From contig CP154955.1 in the NCBI GenBank assembly GCA_039621445.1, positions 23,522,064 to 23,586,063 of the forward strand: 64,000 nucleotides of DNA. The letters are read 5' to 3'. Below are positions 34,675-47,859 of the stretch, piece after piece (the stretch's first letter is position 1; each line of letters starts with the position of its first letter). The stretch comes from Euglena gracilis. Its lineage: Eukaryota; Euglenida; Euglenophyceae; Euglenales. A program made the position numbers and the translations under genes. The notes under the pieces were generated by a model that saw only the letters and a program-made list of their open reading frames with translations, had not been told where the DNA came from and did not search any database.

Positions 34675-35205
34675 TTGTTTATTTGCGCATTTGCGCGCAT
34701 CACGTTGTTTGTGGGCGCAAATGCGCAAATAAATTTAGTAAATTGTGCAGTTTCTTCATGCAGTTTATTTGCGCATTTGAGCCCACAAAAAATGTGATGC
34801 ACGCAAATGCGCAAATGAACCACATCTGCTGTCTGTGTTTGACGGTTCTGTTTCCGTCACACCGTTCTTATTTGTGTTTATGGGCGCAAATGCGCGCACC
34901 AACAAAAATTATGTTGGTGCGCGCATTTGCGCAAATGCGCGCACAAAACATAATTTTTGTTGGTGCGCGCATTTGCGCCCATAAGCTTGCGCCGTTGACA
35001 AACAGTGTGACAAACCCACCAACTGGATGGCCCGTCAGTCCGTACCGTCAGGGCCTCTATGTCACACCGTTTATCAACAGCGTCAGTTCATGGGTGCCAA
35101 AGCCCAATCCCTGAAAGACAAAATTGTGTTTATGCGCGCAATTGCGCGCATCAACATAAACATGTTGGTGCGCGCATTTGCGCGCACAAACACAATTTTG
35201 TCCTT
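34675..35205. repeat. Right cluster of GCGCAAATGCGC-type palindromes
   Basis: About nine more copies, including paired inverted copies around 34880-34985, separated by AAAAATTATG and by ACATAATTTTTGT. A last copy lies at about 35812-35832, next to the right terminal repeat. Confidence 0.85.
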
Positions 35206-35879
35206 CCAGTGTTTGGCTTCTCCTGCAGGGTCCTTTGCCACACAACTGGTTCTGCACATCCTGGGTACAAGCCGGGTGGGAGACACCCGTTCCCCTTTAT
35301 TCCCTTCATTCCCTACGGACCCTATTTCATCCCCTCTGCGATTCCCTTGCCCAACACCCCGTACTTACCGTCCTTTCCCGTTGTCCTTCCCGCCGGCTTG
35401 GTCACACCACACCCACACCCCCCGGCACCTCCTCCCCGCACTTTAACAAACAGCCCAAAAACACCACACCAAGGCGCCGCAAGCAACGCAGTCCGGCAAA
35501 CACCCAGGATGCATACCGCCGGCAGCTCGGACACATCCGGGGACACAGCCGAAAGGAGCAACAAGGGCAGTAAAGGTCCCGTTCCTATGGTGCTTTTTTG
35601 TGTTTTTTCCCCTTTGGGCCGGCAAGGTCCTGGGGGTTTCAACTTACAAAGTTCATTTTGGGACACCCCAAAAACACCATTTTTCGCCAAAGTCCCGGGG
35701 GTCTCCCAGCCAAAATCAGAATTTAGCTCATTTATTGTGCTCCCTTGTTCACGTGTTTTCAAACCCCCCTGACCTTCACAGCCGAAACAAAGCAGAATCA
35801 AAAAAATCGTAAATGCGCGCAAATGCGCAAATCAAACAAAAAAAGCTTAAGTGCGAATCCAGCCGCCTAAGCATCCACC

Positions 35880-36302
35880 CCACCTGGGGGGGGTGCGGCT
35901 TCCTTAAAAAGTACCGTGCGAAAGACTTTTGCCACAGTTTCTGGGGAGTTGGGGGTTGGGAGGAAAAAGGAGAGGAATAACGATCGCCGGGCTGAGGAAT
36001 ACCCAAGACCAGGATGTTATGGGGACGTCCGGACTTGGTCTGGAAGGGGTTTCTCAGCAGGACGGGACGAGGTGCTTGCTTCCAAGAAAGAGAAGCTGCT
36101 CTCTTCCTCAGGGAGTCCAGGTAACTTGTGCGGGATTAGACCTTTCCAAGAGTGCCCAAACATGACTTCTGGGCAGGTTTGGGAAACAATCCCGCTGATC
36201 CAGAAGGGGTGGGGTTACTGCATGGTTGAAAAATGCACAGGAGGATGACTCAGACAGGTTGTCGGGGGGACTTTATCTCTGGCAGAATGGCAAACACCCA
36301 CC

Positions 36303-36334
<32 letters not shown>

Positions 36335-36436
36335 TGCATATGTATCACTGCACAGAAGACGTTCTAGGCGAGGAGGAGGGCGTCAAAGGCAAAGAGCGTG
36401 ATGCGATAATATGGTTGGGGCAGAGGAATTGTACAA
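35880..36436. other. Region between the element and the gene E 3' end
   Basis: Short CCCA/CA microsatellite at 36297-36333. Nothing else is supportable. Confidence 0.5.
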
Positions 36437-36442
36437 TTTATT
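36437..36442 (-). terminator. Polyadenylation signal AATAAA of gene E
   Basis: AATAAA on the minus strand, about 95 bases after the gene E stop codon (36537-36539), a normal spacing for 3' end formation. Confidence 0.6.
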
Positions 36443-36536
36443 GACAAGGAAAACACAGAGAAGGAAAGAACAGCTGCCGGTCGAAACAGCGAAGACAGCA
36501 AACGTTGGCGAACGACGGCCCAGGGCAGCCCCGGCC

Positions 36537-39361
36537 TCACACGGCGGAGCTGGCCAGGCGCGACACCCACGCGGGCTGCACAGTGGGGCTGGCGGAGCGG
36601 TACACACAGGGCTGGACGGGAAGGCCTGGTGGGGGGTGGTCGACCCTTCCACTTGGGAGGTGGGGGGAGACGACCCCCCCACCACCCACCATGGAACCCA
36701 CGCAAAGAGGATTCCTTCAGCACCAAAGGCGCCAAAGGAAATTTTGACCCAAAAATTGGCTCCCTGGAAATACGGGAAGGGGGGGAGGTCGGACCGGACC
36801 CCCACCCCGCAGGATGGGGTTGGGCGGGGGGTTGACCCCCCAAAATGGATTCCGGCAGAGCCCTGGGTACACGTGCCGCTTGTATGGGTTGCTGAACGAG
36901 GCCTCCACCTCCACGCTCCGGGACAGCCGCATCCCTGCGGGCGCCGCCCCGCCGTGGCCCCTGGGCCCCTGTGACTGCATGCGCCAGCGAGCCGGGCCTA
37001 AACCAGGTTTTTTTTGCCACCCCGGGGGGAGCAGGGCCAGGGTTTTTTTTAAAGGCCCGGGGGGGGTCCAGTTGAGTTCGGTCGGCCGGCTGGCAGCTGG
37101 ACCTGGCGGGCACCCCCAAAACAGGCAAAAAAAAGGCCAAATCCAGCCTGGGTGGGCATTTCTACAGCCAAAAATTAGGGGGGAAATCCCCCCCAAAAAA
37201 ACCACCCAAAGATGTTATTGTTGGCCATTTTTGACCACGGTTCTCCAAAATATTTGGCCCAACCCAGCTTTGCCGGACTAGACCCAACTTCATTTCAGCG
37301 GACCCCGGTGGGAGGGTCCACAGCCGGGCTGGGAAGTGTTGGCTGGAATAAAACGTAGGGTGCAACTTAAAAAGCCCCTGTGCAGGGCCGGCACAGGCGC
37401 ATTGGAGGAGGGGTGGGGAGGGGGGACGGCCTGGGAAGGGCGGACCTGAGCGCAGGATGGTGGCGGTCACGATGTCCCCCGGGCGGACCTTGTCCACGCA
37501 CTGCGGAAAGAGAAAGGAGCCCTGCCACCCGAGCACACCGCAACGCGCGGAGGGGAGGGCGGCGGCGGCTCATCCGCAGCCCCTTCGTTGCGTCTGGGTT
37601 TGGGTTTGGCTTTCGTTTTGGAGGCTGGCGGTTTCCCAGGGCCATTTAAGTTTAAGTTTAAGTTTTTTAAGTTTAAGTTTCGATTTGGTGTGGGCCACTG
37701 CAAATGTTGTTTACGTCACACGAGCCCCCCCCCCCAGCCCCAGGGTGGAGCATTCCCACCCGAGTCGGAAGGAGCCCCTGCGTGCGTCCCGGTTCCGGCC
37801 CATTCCCTCACCCCCATGGCCTCCCCCACGCAGCGCGGGCACCTGCTTGAAGTCGTACAGGTCGTGGACGACGGCGCTGTGGTGGATCTCCAGGTGTTGG
37901 ATGAGGTCATCCACCTCCACCCCTGGGAGTGGGAGGGGGCCGGGGTCAGGGAACGGCCGGCCTCTGCAGAAGGCCTGGTGGGACCCGGGGTGGGGGAGAT
38001 GGGTCGACCCCCCCCACCCACCATGGCACCGGCCAAAACAAAATTCCTTCGGCGCCTCCGCCGAAGGCACCGAAGGAAAGTTTTGGCCGAAAAATCGGCA
38101 CCTCTGAGAATACAGAAAGGCGGTCGGACCCCCCCCACCACCCATGGGGTGGCGGATTCCCATGCAGCCCTCGGGGTGCCAGCCCTGGGGAGGGGGGTGG
38201 AGGGACGAAATGCTGCCTCAGTGTTCCACCACAGGCCACTGGGCCCTGGCCGTGCATTCTCCTTCTCATCGCCGGAGGGGAGGGGGGAGGCAAAGGACGG
38301 GAGAATGGGCCAAGCCTTTGCTGAAAGATCCCCCAGACTGGCGTGGACTTCCACTGGCTGCGGTGGGACTGGAGACCCAAATGTTTTCCTGAAGGAACCA
38401 CTCTCTGGCAAGTTCTGTCACAGCCAGGGCTGCCAGCAGAATCCGGGGGGCTCTTTGCGTACCCCCATCGAACTTTGGCCCGGCGGAGATAATAACACAA
38501 ATTTTTTTCACTTCTTTGCGGGAATTTTCAGCAGCCGGACTTGGACCGCCAGGAGGGGGACCACAGCAGGGACTGCATGGCGCGCTCCAAGCCACCTGCG
38601 TGCTGGGCGGGGCCGCGGACGGCGAGGACGTGGACCCCCTGGTGGCGGAGGTCCTCCCGCAGCGTGTTGCCCTCCGAGATCTCGAGGCCCAGCAGGGGGA
38701 ACATCCGCTGCGTCGTGCTGTCGTTCGTCACCTCCCGCAGCCGCTCCTTCAGCGTCTGCCACCGAGTGCCCAGGCCATCGCGTGGAGCGACAGTGCAGAC
38801 TTATCAAGATTTTGCCGCGGCTAACATTCCAGACCTGGCCGTGTGGGCTTCATGAGGGTGTGTCTAACAGACGGGGGCACCCGGCAGGGCACACCTTGCA
38901 TTGGTTGTCCACTTCCTTGGCCCGGGTCCACGCGCGATTGGCTTCCTCCTGAAGGCGCCGGGACACAAGGCCACAGATGCTGGTGTGGGTGGAGATGTGC
39001 GCGTCGATTCTCCCATGCAATGCCGCTCGATACGAAATGAACCAGCAAATCTGTTTTTTTAAAATAAAAGAAAACGCGAAAAGGCACCTAAAAAGTGAGG
39101 GGAACCAGAGATTTGATGGCAGACATATTTGGAGAGTTCACCACCTCCTGATTCCTCCTCAGCGCCGTGTGGGCACACAGACATGACCGTCTCTTTGGGC
39201 AAGGGCCGGGGGACAGGGGGTTTGACAACCGCGGCCGCCCCGCCCCGGAGGAGGGCGGCCACCTTCCGCTCCTCCACCTCGTGCTCCAGCGCCTGCACGC
39301 GGGCCCGCAGCGCCTGCTCCGCGGCGGACCCGCTGCCCACCCGCCCCAGCACCTCCCGCAG
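36537..39361 (-). CDS. Gene E C-terminal exons with PDZ-like domain
   Basis: Exons 38596-38755, 37843-37922, 37446-37500 and 36873-36934 together read [10 protein letters not shown], then [54 protein letters not shown] and [12 protein letters not shown]. This follows the PDZ order: carboxylate loop (LGLEI), GPA..AG turn, a short helix (VHDLYDF), then a GD-x-V turn and paired strands ending in an alternating V-E-V-E strand. Preceding exons 39230-39361 and 38895-39050 ([17 protein letters not shown]) are coiled coil and a Cys/His-containing segment. The final exon ends in VSRLASSAV then stop. Confidence 0.7.
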
Positions 39362-41717
39362 CTGCCCGCAGGGGCCCCCAGACCGGCCGGCAGGGATGGG
39401 TGGCGGGCCGGCTGCCCCCGGTCGCATATATGCATATATCCATATGTATACTTTTTACACACACACACGCACACACACACACACACACGCACGCACGCAC
39501 ACACACACATAATGTGTGTGTGTGTGTAAAATGTATACATCTATGTAAACATATATATACCCCCTGCCGCGGCACACGCACCCAGAGAGACAACACCAAC
39601 ACATTCTTAATCGAAAGAAACTTCCAGAAGACTCAACGGGCATTTATTGTTCTAAAAAATACTGCAGGTAATCGGGGCCTGCCTGGGACTTCCCTAAAAC
39701 GACCTGCCCCATCCAATGTGCCGCACAAATCAGTGCCAAGACCGCTCAATTGTCTGGTGAACCTGACCCCCCCCCGCTTCTCCGCCTGGAGTCTGATCAT
39801 CGTGGAGAGAAGCCCCCATCGGACCCATACCCACACCGTGGAATTGGTTTTTCCAAAACCAAATTACTGCCTTGGGGTCACTTTGAACCACTTCTCATCA
39901 GCCACCTGGGCCCAGCAAGGCCGTTCCAAAAAAAAAAACTCCCAAAAAGCATTCCCATCCCCTCCCATGGCCACTGGTGTGGTCCTCCCCAGAACCCATT
40001 GGGTCTCCCTGGAGGTGTCTCCAGCTCTTTGAAATTGGCGTCGCTCTCCTGCAGATCCCTGAAATGGCGGGTCGGCACTGTGTAAGGCTGAACGTCAACG
40101 GCAGCCACGGCCACGAAAATCGGGGTGGGGGCCGCTGCTGCTCAACCACTTTCGCAGTCCAAATCCACACAGAAATAACCCGTGAACACTGGCTCCACAC
40201 ATGGTGCTACAAACTGTGGACTGCAGTGCTGGCAGAGAAGCCCAAACAACGAACGGGCGGTGACCTGCGGCAATCCTCCAACTCCCGACACTTCTCGTCG
40301 TACTGCGCCTGCAATCGCTGCAGCTGCCCTGGCGTGAGAATTTCAGCAAAAAAAAGGTTATACAAAGTTGATCCGTTTCCCAAAGGTCTAAGGGAAAGGT
40401 AAAAAAAATGTTCAAAAAAGCACTACACTGCCATTTATGGCGTCCCAAAAGAGAACACACGTGGCACAACGCCAAAAGCATTCACGGCGGAAGGAGAGGG
40501 GGGGCGCCAACAAGACACAAACCGGCAGCCTCGTCCCGGACCTGCCGCAGCTCCGCTTGGCAGTCCTCGGCGGTGCGCCGCAGCCGCTGGGCCCACTCCA
40601 CCTCCCTGCGGGGACGAGGCCGTCCGCCGGAACTCGAAACATGCCTCAGCCCCCGTTGGGGCAGAAAATGTATGATGGTTATTGTTCACTTAATGGTTGA
40701 GGGGTTTAAGGGGCCCGCACAATGCCAGGGCGTTAGGGGAAGTGCACCGCGCTTGTTGAGGGGGCTGGCATTGCATGCACTCGTGCACGCACGTGTACGC
40801 ACGCACAATACCCACCAAATAAAAGTGTACATGCACGCCATCGCAAATACGCACCCACGCACAGATCATCGTGTTAACAACTCCAGGGGGGGGCGGGACG
40901 CCTTGTGCTATGGGATGCTTGCCCAGAAGGGGGTGTTGGTTTTGGTTCCCTGCCCTCAGACAACCCCGGCAAATCTTCTTCGAAAAGGACCATTTTTGGG
41001 TCCAGCACGCACGCACGCAAGCACACACACACAGAAACCAAAATTAGCACTCCGACACAACATCCACACGCACGCACGCAAGGCACGCATGCAGAGCACG
41101 CAAGCAAGCAAGGGGGAGCGATGTGCAGACCGGCTGGCCAGCACAGCGCTCACCTCGCCGTCCAGGCACTGCTTGGTTGCGTCGTACTGCTGCAGCTGGG
41201 TTTGCAGCAACGCGCTCCAGTACTCCAGACGCACCCCTGGCTCGGCCACAACGAACCCTGCCCCTCCGTCCACGTGCCATTTCGTTCTCCCAACCTGCCT
41301 ACAACGGCCTGGCCTTCCAATATATCCAGGCTGGGGCTGACCCTCGTCCAGATCAAGACCCAGAAATCAAAAAATAGAATACTCTCCGGGAGTCAGATGG
41401 TCTGACGCTTATCGTTGGTGGGCGGTGGCCCTGTTTTAAGCGGAAATGACGACAGGCACCAGCACCCCAGGCAACAGGAACACCCCCTCCCCCAAATCCC
41501 AAGGCAATGGCGCGGGCCCTCTCGCTGTCGCAGCTGCTCCGCCAGGGCAGCCTTCTCCTGCCGCAGCAGCGCCACCTCCTGCCGCCCCGCCACCTCCAAT
41601 TGCCGCTCCCGCACCGCCTGCTCCCGTTCCGCCGCCGCCTGCGCCTCCACCACCGCCTGTCGGGCACAACAAACTCCCCAACACCATTCGCCTGCCATCC
41701 CACCCACACGAACTCCT

Positions 41718-41753
<36 letters not shown>

Positions 41754-44700
41754 ACACACACACACACACAGACACAGACACACACACACACATGTGGCAT
41801 GCGTTGGGGTGTGAACATGCTTTTGCTCATTAATCCGCCTGCGGTAATCCTCAGCGCCCTCCAGTGTTTATGAGCACACTCGCGCAGCGCCGACCTGCTC
41901 CTTTTCCTTCCTGAGGCGGTCCTCCAGCTCCCGCAGCCGCCGCTCGTGGCCCTGCTGCAGTTCCCGGACGTGGGCGGCGTGCTGCGCCTCCACCTCCTTG
42001 CCAGCCCGCACCACCTCTGGGAGACAGACGGCGGGTGAACCCATCCACACGCCTGGGCGATGAGGCCTCCGGATGGTTGTGCCAACAAAAACAGAAGGAA
42101 AGCCGCGGAGCCGGGAAGAGGGGCAGCGCGGGGCGGCGCGGGGCGGGGCGGGGGAGACCCGCGAGCTGGGCCAGCGTCTCCTGGCGCTCCGCGCGGCTGA
42201 TCTGCTGCTCCCGTTCCACCTCCCCGCGGATGGCCACCAGCTCCGCGTCCTTCGCCCGGAGTCGCCCCTCCCACGCCGCCGCCTCCCGCTCCAGCCGCGC
42301 CTGCCACCCCCGCGCCACCTGGCCCGCCAAGGCAGCCATGAGGGGACGGCTGGGGTTGGGTTGTCCCCGGCTTGGGTTCCCTTGTCTGGCAACCCACCGG
42401 TACCCCGGCAACTCATACACACCCGAGGACGTGCGCACACGGGCGCATTCATGAAGGTCGGGATGACACACCGCGTCGGGGACCTGCCGCTGAGCCTCTT
42501 CGTGACTGCGCAGGCGCTCGTGCAGGGCGGCCAGCCGAGCTTCGCTGTCCTTCAGCTGTGCCTCCAGTCGCCTCGCCTTGTCCTCGGCGGCTGCCACGGC
42601 AATCTCCTGGGCCGGGAGAGAGGGGCCCCATCATGGCACCCAGAGCGCCCTGGGTGTCACGGCGCACCGCTCGACGCCGGGCAATCCTCATCGCGGCACA
42701 AACCCATGGGGAATCGAACCTTGATGCGCGAGAGGGACCACGACGCTCCCCGGCTGACAGTCATGTGTGGCGTTTAGGGCGTCAGTTAAAAACCTCGGGA
42801 GTTCATTTGGCTGGCGCACCTTCAAAAGAAATCTGCAGTAAGAAATCACATGAAAAGAACCCCGCTGAGAGACTAATGAAGCAACTCATGAGCACCATTG
42901 ATTCCAGTGCTGCCAGGAAGAAGCTGGAGGCGAGCCATTCCATTGGGCACCTTGCGGCGCAGCGCATCGGCAGTCTCAGCAGCTGTCACCAGGCGCTCCT
43001 GGTACTCTGACTCCTGGGGCAGATGGGGCAGTGAAGGGATTTCTGCCACCCCAGCAGAGAATGATGTCGTAAGGCCGAGCCCCACAGTGCCCCACAGTCA
43101 ATATATGCAAATATGCGCCTGAAACGTGGCCAATTTACAGCCCAAAACAGCGCGGCAGGCTTGCAACTTTGCCGTTTTCGGCCCTTTTTTTGGATCAAAA
43201 ATCGATTTTCCGAAAATTCCTCAAAAAGGGTGGGGAATCAAAGGAAATGTCCGGAGACCTAAATTGAAGCCCTGAAAATGCCCTATCTAACAGTATTTTG
43301 ATTTCCCCGCAACTCCCCGCCTCAGCCTGAGTTACGGCCATTTTTCGGCTAATCCTGGGGCCATTCTGTATAGTTTGGCCTGTTTGTTGACCATTTTTGG
43401 GTTAAAAAAAAGTCGGGGAAAAATTGAAAAAAAAATTGCCAGAAACGATGTTTTTTTGGCCTCCTGGACATTTTTCGACCCCCGCTTCCTGGCGCGGTTT
43501 TGGCCGGAAACCCATGAATTTTGGTTCATTTCCAGGTCAAAGAAGTCGAAAAAATGTAAAAAACATATTGGCCCAAAACCATGTTTTTTGGCGTAATGAA
43601 CCAATAAATGCAGCGTAGTCGATTGACGTTGGTATTGTGCTCTGCATTTTTGAACCAAGTGTAAACTAGGGGAACAAACACAAAAAGAGGTGAAAGTATA
43701 AAAAGTACGAAAAGACCCGAACTCCAAGGGTTGAAGCAGCGTAAACTGCGAGCTTGCAGAGGACGTGTCCCTGCGTACAACTTTGGCCGGAAAAGGCTTG
43801 TAGTACCTGAGGGCCGAGAGTCGAAAATGAGCATTTTTCAACCCCCTGGCGCTGCGTTTTTAGCCCGAAACTTATGCATTTTGGGTCAAAAAAGCCGGAA
43901 AATTACATAACCTGCATGAATTTCAAAGATTACTGTAAATTACCATAAATTACACGTGCGCATTTTATAAATTATAAATTATGCGAAATTTGCAATGATA
44001 GTCTTTTCGGCCGTCCATTGCGTGCAAGCCCCATTAAGAGCTCAGCACTATTCAAAACCTGGTGGGGGGGTATGGGGGGCATGGGCATGAAGTCACTGAG
44101 CTCTTATGCCTCATGGGCAAGCTCACCACAAGGAAACCCCCTCGGACCTGCCCCCCCCCCTCCACCCCTCTTGGGGTTGGCTCGGGAGCAGCAAGTTTTT
44201 GCGGTATGAACCAACTCTCACCCTGAGAACTTCTCGAATAGGCAAATATCCCTTATGGTGCCCCCCCACTAGAACCTCGGGGGGAGGGTGGCCACCCCCA
44301 CTGACCCAGCTGGCCCCGGACCCCGGGGGGGGGACCCCCCCCAAAACAAGGGCATTTACCAAAAAATTTTCGGCACTTGATGTCGAAATCCAAGGCCAGG
44401 CCTCCGGCCTGCCTGGGGCGGGGGAGGTCTGGCCACGGACCCACCCCCCACCTGCCGCGGGTCTTTCTAATTTAAAAAAAAACCTGCCTCATACACTGAA
44501 ACACCCTATACTGGCTCCAAGTTTGCGCCTTCTGCAAAAGGGTCTCTCTCCCAGCAAGAAACAGTGAATTCAGGAGGGAGAATGCGCTTGCCCAGCCTCA
44601 AAAAAAAGGCAAAAAAATGCTCAAAAATTTGAGAGAAAGGTGCAAAAGAAACACAAAAAATGCAAAATTGCCAAAAAAAATGAAAACAGATGGGCAAATT

Positions 44701-47700
44701 TACAACAATTGAATGGAACTATGAGGAAAAAGTCAGCGTCAAAAAAAAATCGAAATAAACCCCCCCAAATATAAAACCCCCCCCCAAATACAAACCCCCC
44801 CAAATATAAAACCCCCCTGAGGACCTTGAAATTCCGCCCAAATATAAAACCCCCCCTCCGGCGCGAAGCGCCGGAAGGAAAAAATTTCAACAAAATATCT
44901 CCCAAAATTGTCATTTTTGGCAGATTTGGGAACAATTTTTACCAAAAAACATGTGAAAATTGCTCCTTCTCCCGAAAAATGAAGTTTTTGGACCCCCAAG
45001 GGTGGACATATTTGTTATTTTGGACCAAAAAAGTGACTACTGGAGCCCACCGGGAAGTTGATTTTTCCGACCGAATATAAACCCCCCCCCCAAATATAAA
45101 ACCCCCCCTCGCGGTCTTGAAATTTCCGCCCAATTATAAAACCGGGGGGGGTTTATATTTGGGGGGGGGTTATTACAGAATTGCCAAAAAGAGCGAAAAA
45201 TTGGGTAAATCACAACAAAAAAATGCACAAAACACAAAAAAAATGTGCTGAAAGAAAATCACAAAATGCACAAAAAATGCGAACAAATGTGCGAAAATAT
45301 GATCCCAGCCTCCCCCCATGGCCACGGACCCCAGGCCTGGGGAGTGAGGGGGCGGGGGGGGGGGGTGCTGAGGTCACACACCGCAGCGAGGCGGGCAGTG
45401 CGCTCCGCGACCACCCGCGCCTCCAGCTCCCCCCGCTCCTCCTCCAGCAGGCGCCGCAGCTCCGCCAGCCGGGCGGCGTGCTCCGCCGCCAGCGCCTGCC
45501 GCTCCCGCCGGCCGCTCTCCCGCTCCTGCGCCGCCCGCGCCTCCGCCTCCCCCTTTGGGACGGGAGGGGCCAGCATGGAGCACAAAAAAGGGGTTCCCGG
45601 CGAACTGGGGAAGACAGGCCACCGTCAGCGTGCCCCCCTCCCCAAAGGGATCGAGCACTGCAGCCGAGGAACGTCTGGAGCACGAGTTGCAGAGAAACTT
45701 GAGGTGAGAAATGCACCCAAAAACCCCCAAAAATATGGGTGCGGTCAATGGATGGTATGGGTGCGGTCAATGGATGCGGAAATGGGTGAAAAAAAATTGT
45801 GGCTGTAAACTCCCAAAAGGCTGGTGCTAAATATGCGCCAAAAGTGCAATGTATGTTCGTTTTGGCCAGAAAAAAAGAAGTATGCGCCGAACATGCAATA
45901 TGAGCTATACCCGGAATGTGCGTCGTGCCAACCTCAGAATATCAAGTAGATGCAGCAGGAATGAGAAAAAGCTGAAAGAAAAACCAGGCAGCTGCAAATA
46001 CATGTCTGGTGGTCTTCTGCCATAGAGAATTGGAGTCACCACTCAATGCTGGGAATTTTGGGTCCCCAATTCAACCTGCACTCAGTCACCTTGGTCGCTT
46101 TGGAAGGAAAAATCAGTTGCAAAAGTTCGAGTGCTTTGGACTGGAATTGTGTTGCCTCAATGGCCTCAAGATCTTCCCAAAGCCAGGCGTGCAAAATAGC
46201 AAACGAGCCACATGACGAGGCTGTCATTTAAGGTGCCCAGAGAGAACTGGGTAACCACTGGTGCCCCCCCCATCAACGAGGGCGAGGCACCTCCTTGGCC
46301 TTGACCTTCAGCTCCAGCAGCATCTGCTGCTCGGCAAGGACCCCTGCAAAGGAGGCCGGAAGGCGGAGGCACTCATGTCCCCCCCCCCCTCGAGCCCACA
46401 CGGGTTGGACCACACCCGTGACACCGGACGGAGGAAAGCAGATGGAGCCCTGAAAGGGGACCATCCGGGCAACCCCCTCCCATGACATTGGCCAAAGGGG
46501 CACGCCTCGCAGCTGGCCAACGACCTCCGCGTGCTTCGCGTTGGCCATCGCCTCCCGCTCCCGCCACCGCTGCTCCCGGCAGGCAGTGGGCCCCGGCGGA
46601 CCGGATCAGCCGGATCAGTGGCACAAGGAACACTGGAGTATGGGGCCTGGAGGTTTGAGGGGAGGAAATATGTCATTGCAGTCCATTTATTATAGAGGAA
46701 AACCACACTCCGTCTTTGTGTGGTTTCCAAAGGGAAGCAAAAGCAAAAAATGTAGATGTGTTTGCAGGTGGGCGGGTGTGGGTGTGGGTGTGGGTGTGGG
46801 TGTGGGTGTGGGTGCGGGTGTGGGTGCGGGTGCGGGTGCCTGTGTGTGTGCGCGCGCGTGTGCTTGTGTGTGCGTGCGAGCGTGTGTGTGGTGGGGGGGT
46901 GGGTGGGTGGGTGGGTGGGTGGGTGGGTGGGTGGGTGGGTGGGTGGGTTGGTGGGTGTACCACACAGAGGAACCCACTTCTTCTTGTGTACCCACCGCCC
47001 ACTGCCCCAACAAACCACCCATGAAATCATTGTTCGTCCAGTCGGTCCACCCTCAAATCACAACCCGCAATCACCAACTACCACAGTCGTCTGGAAAAAC
47101 ACATCTGGATCAATGCCCAGAGGCCACCGCCTGATCCCCAGGCCTTCTCCTTCTCCTCCACCTCTGCCACCTTCTCCCTGGGGGGGGGGGGTCGCGAGGC
47201 CACCCACTCCTAGCAACCGCGGGAATTGGTCGCCAGCCTGTGTGCGGTGCGGGGACACATCACTCCGGTTCTGAAACCGTGTGATGGGGCTGAGTGTCAG
47301 GTGGAATATCCCCCTTGGCCAATGATACCAAAAACAATTTTGATTGACCTTGATGTCTGTTGCTGACATTCAGCAAGAAATTCCTGTTCCTGTGAAAACA
47401 CCACCAGACCACTCACAACCCAAAAAAAAAATATACAAAAAACATGCATTCAGATTCATTCCAAAAAGCAGAAAAAGTATTCCACTGAAAATTGGGGGGG
47501 AAATTGGTTGCCAATTGGCCCTGTTGAAGACGGTATAAGAGAATTTCAGACAACTCCAAACCATTGACATACAGGAAAAAAAGGAGGAGACTGGAGAAGA
47601 AAAAAAAAAATAGGAAAGAAGGAATTCGCAATGAAAGCACATTCAAATCTTCAGGAGAGCAGCCTGCCCAGTGCACCAGGTACCCCCAGTGGGGCCCACC

Positions 47701-47821
47701 CTCCCTCCATCTTCAGCCCCAGGGGGGGCTGCCACACACGCGCGCGCGCACACACAACACACCCACACACCCACCCACTCACCCAACCACCCTCCCACCC
47801 ACCCACCCACCCACCCACCCA

Positions 47822-47859
<38 letters not shown>

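Larger units (their letters stand above)
32875..35871. mobile_element. 3.0-kb terminal-inverted-repeat element with palindromic GCGCAAATGCGC arrays
   Basis: The left end CTTAGGCGGC followed by CGGATTCGCACTTAAGCTTT (32875-32907) and the right end 35839-35871 are 33-bp inverted repeats with one mismatch. Inside are about 19 copies, in both orientations and in clusters near both ends, of a motif such as GTTGGTGCGCGCATTTGCGC or its inverse, many of them near-perfect palindromes. Between the clusters is unique sequence (33700-34660, 35190-35800) with short open stretches (for example 34353-34565 plus strand, VPVEVYRYWVAMHAPSGDP) but no recognisable transposase. Clustered repeats near the ends resemble transposase-binding sites of known DNA transposons; this is inference. 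It sits between genes B and E. Confidence 0.8.

Noticed and set aside
33260-35205. CRISPR-like array of regularly repeated GCGCAAATGCGC units
   Set aside because: Spacing is irregular, the units are in both orientations, spacers are not of uniform length, and the context is a eukaryotic nuclear genome.
36537-36934. Nephrocystin-4-like end suggested by [11 protein letters not shown]
   Set aside because: After joining the preceding exons the segment fits the last strand of a PDZ domain much better; no other nephrocystin feature is present.
46895-46960. Interstitial telomere repeat
   Set aside because: GGGT tetramers do not match a known telomere unit and similar short arrays occur in several introns, so simple-repeat expansion is enough.
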